Below, in pieces: positions 6,297 to 6,343 of a DNA stretch of 6,343 bases; position 1 is the stretch's first letter; every line of letters starts with the position of its first letter. The position numbers and the translations under genes are program-made. Under the pieces are notes generated by a model. It was given only the letters and a program-made list of their open reading frames with translations. It ran no database searches and was not told the DNA's origin. This DNA comes from Calditrichaceae bacterium (GTDB lineage Bacteria > Calditrichota > Calditrichia > Calditrichales > Calditrichaceae), in the NCBI GenBank assembly GCA_030592985.1, contig JAUVIB010000196.1, positions 1 through 6,343 on the forward strand, read 5' to 3'.

Positions 6297-6343
6297 CTAT
6301 TCATCACTCACGAGTTTGTCGAATATATCAAGATATCTTTTAG
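6297..6343 (-). CDS. Possible C-terminal end of an upstream gene (14 codons)
   Basis: One minus-strand frame enters from the right edge and reads KRYLDIFDKLVSDE before a TAG at 6297-6299. The amphipathic, helix-like composition is protein-like, while another frame closes sooner and reads less well. The tail resembles the final helix of many enzymes, including GT-B glycosyltransferases such as glycogen synthase, but 14 residues cannot identify a family. It would place a co-directional gene about 290 nt before the lipoprotein promoter. Confidence 0.35.
   Translation of the reverse strand, partial: KRYLDIFDKLVSDE

Overview
The window is an AT-rich, densely packed piece of a bacterial chromosome in which every recognisable gene lies on the minus strand, so it reads from right to left. 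The organism is probably a didermic member of the FCB superphylum (Bacteroidota, Calditrichota, Marinimicrobiota, Cloacimonadota or Fibrobacterota relatives). Four things point there. GlyA carries an extra segment of about 12 residues before its D-S-x-V-x-P-G motif, as in Bacteroidota-type enzymes. A FadL/OMPP1-like outer-membrane barrel sits beside a secreted TPR protein whose C-terminus ends in a PTKED-type motif. A lipoprotein appears to be built of DNRLRE-like modules. The main promoter is close to the sigma-70 consensus rather than the usual Bacteroidetes type, which argues mildly against Bacteroidota proper. The phylum cannot be fixed from this sequence alone.

Layout from right to left: (i) 6297-6343, the possible last 14 codons of an upstream gene; (ii) 5979-6296, an intergenic region with no convincing gene, holding a TTGACA-N17-TAAATT promoter and, just upstream of it, a tandem 11-bp repeat; (iii) a five-gene unit with gaps of only 10-18 nt: DNRLRE-like lipoprotein (start corrected to 5978), outer-membrane barrel, secreted TPR protein, rpiB and glyA; (iv) 387-544, a second intergenic region with a weak hairpin after glyA and a candidate promoter; (v) the first 128 codons of tatC, cut by the window edge.

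The unit joins three envelope proteins of unknown function (a lipoprotein, a barrel and a TPR protein, plausibly one outer-membrane/periplasmic assembly) to two central-metabolism enzymes. RpiB is a pentose phosphate isomerase and GlyA is serine hydroxymethyltransferase; rpiB and glyA are neighbours in many bacteria. Stop codons abut or overlap the next Shine-Dalgarno sequence at the tpr/rpiB and rpiB/glyA junctions, which suggests co-transcription and translational coupling. No mobile element, CRISPR array, rRNA or tRNA was seen. The window is mostly ordinary housekeeping sequence; the parts most worth a second look are the envelope trio and the repeat at its promoter.
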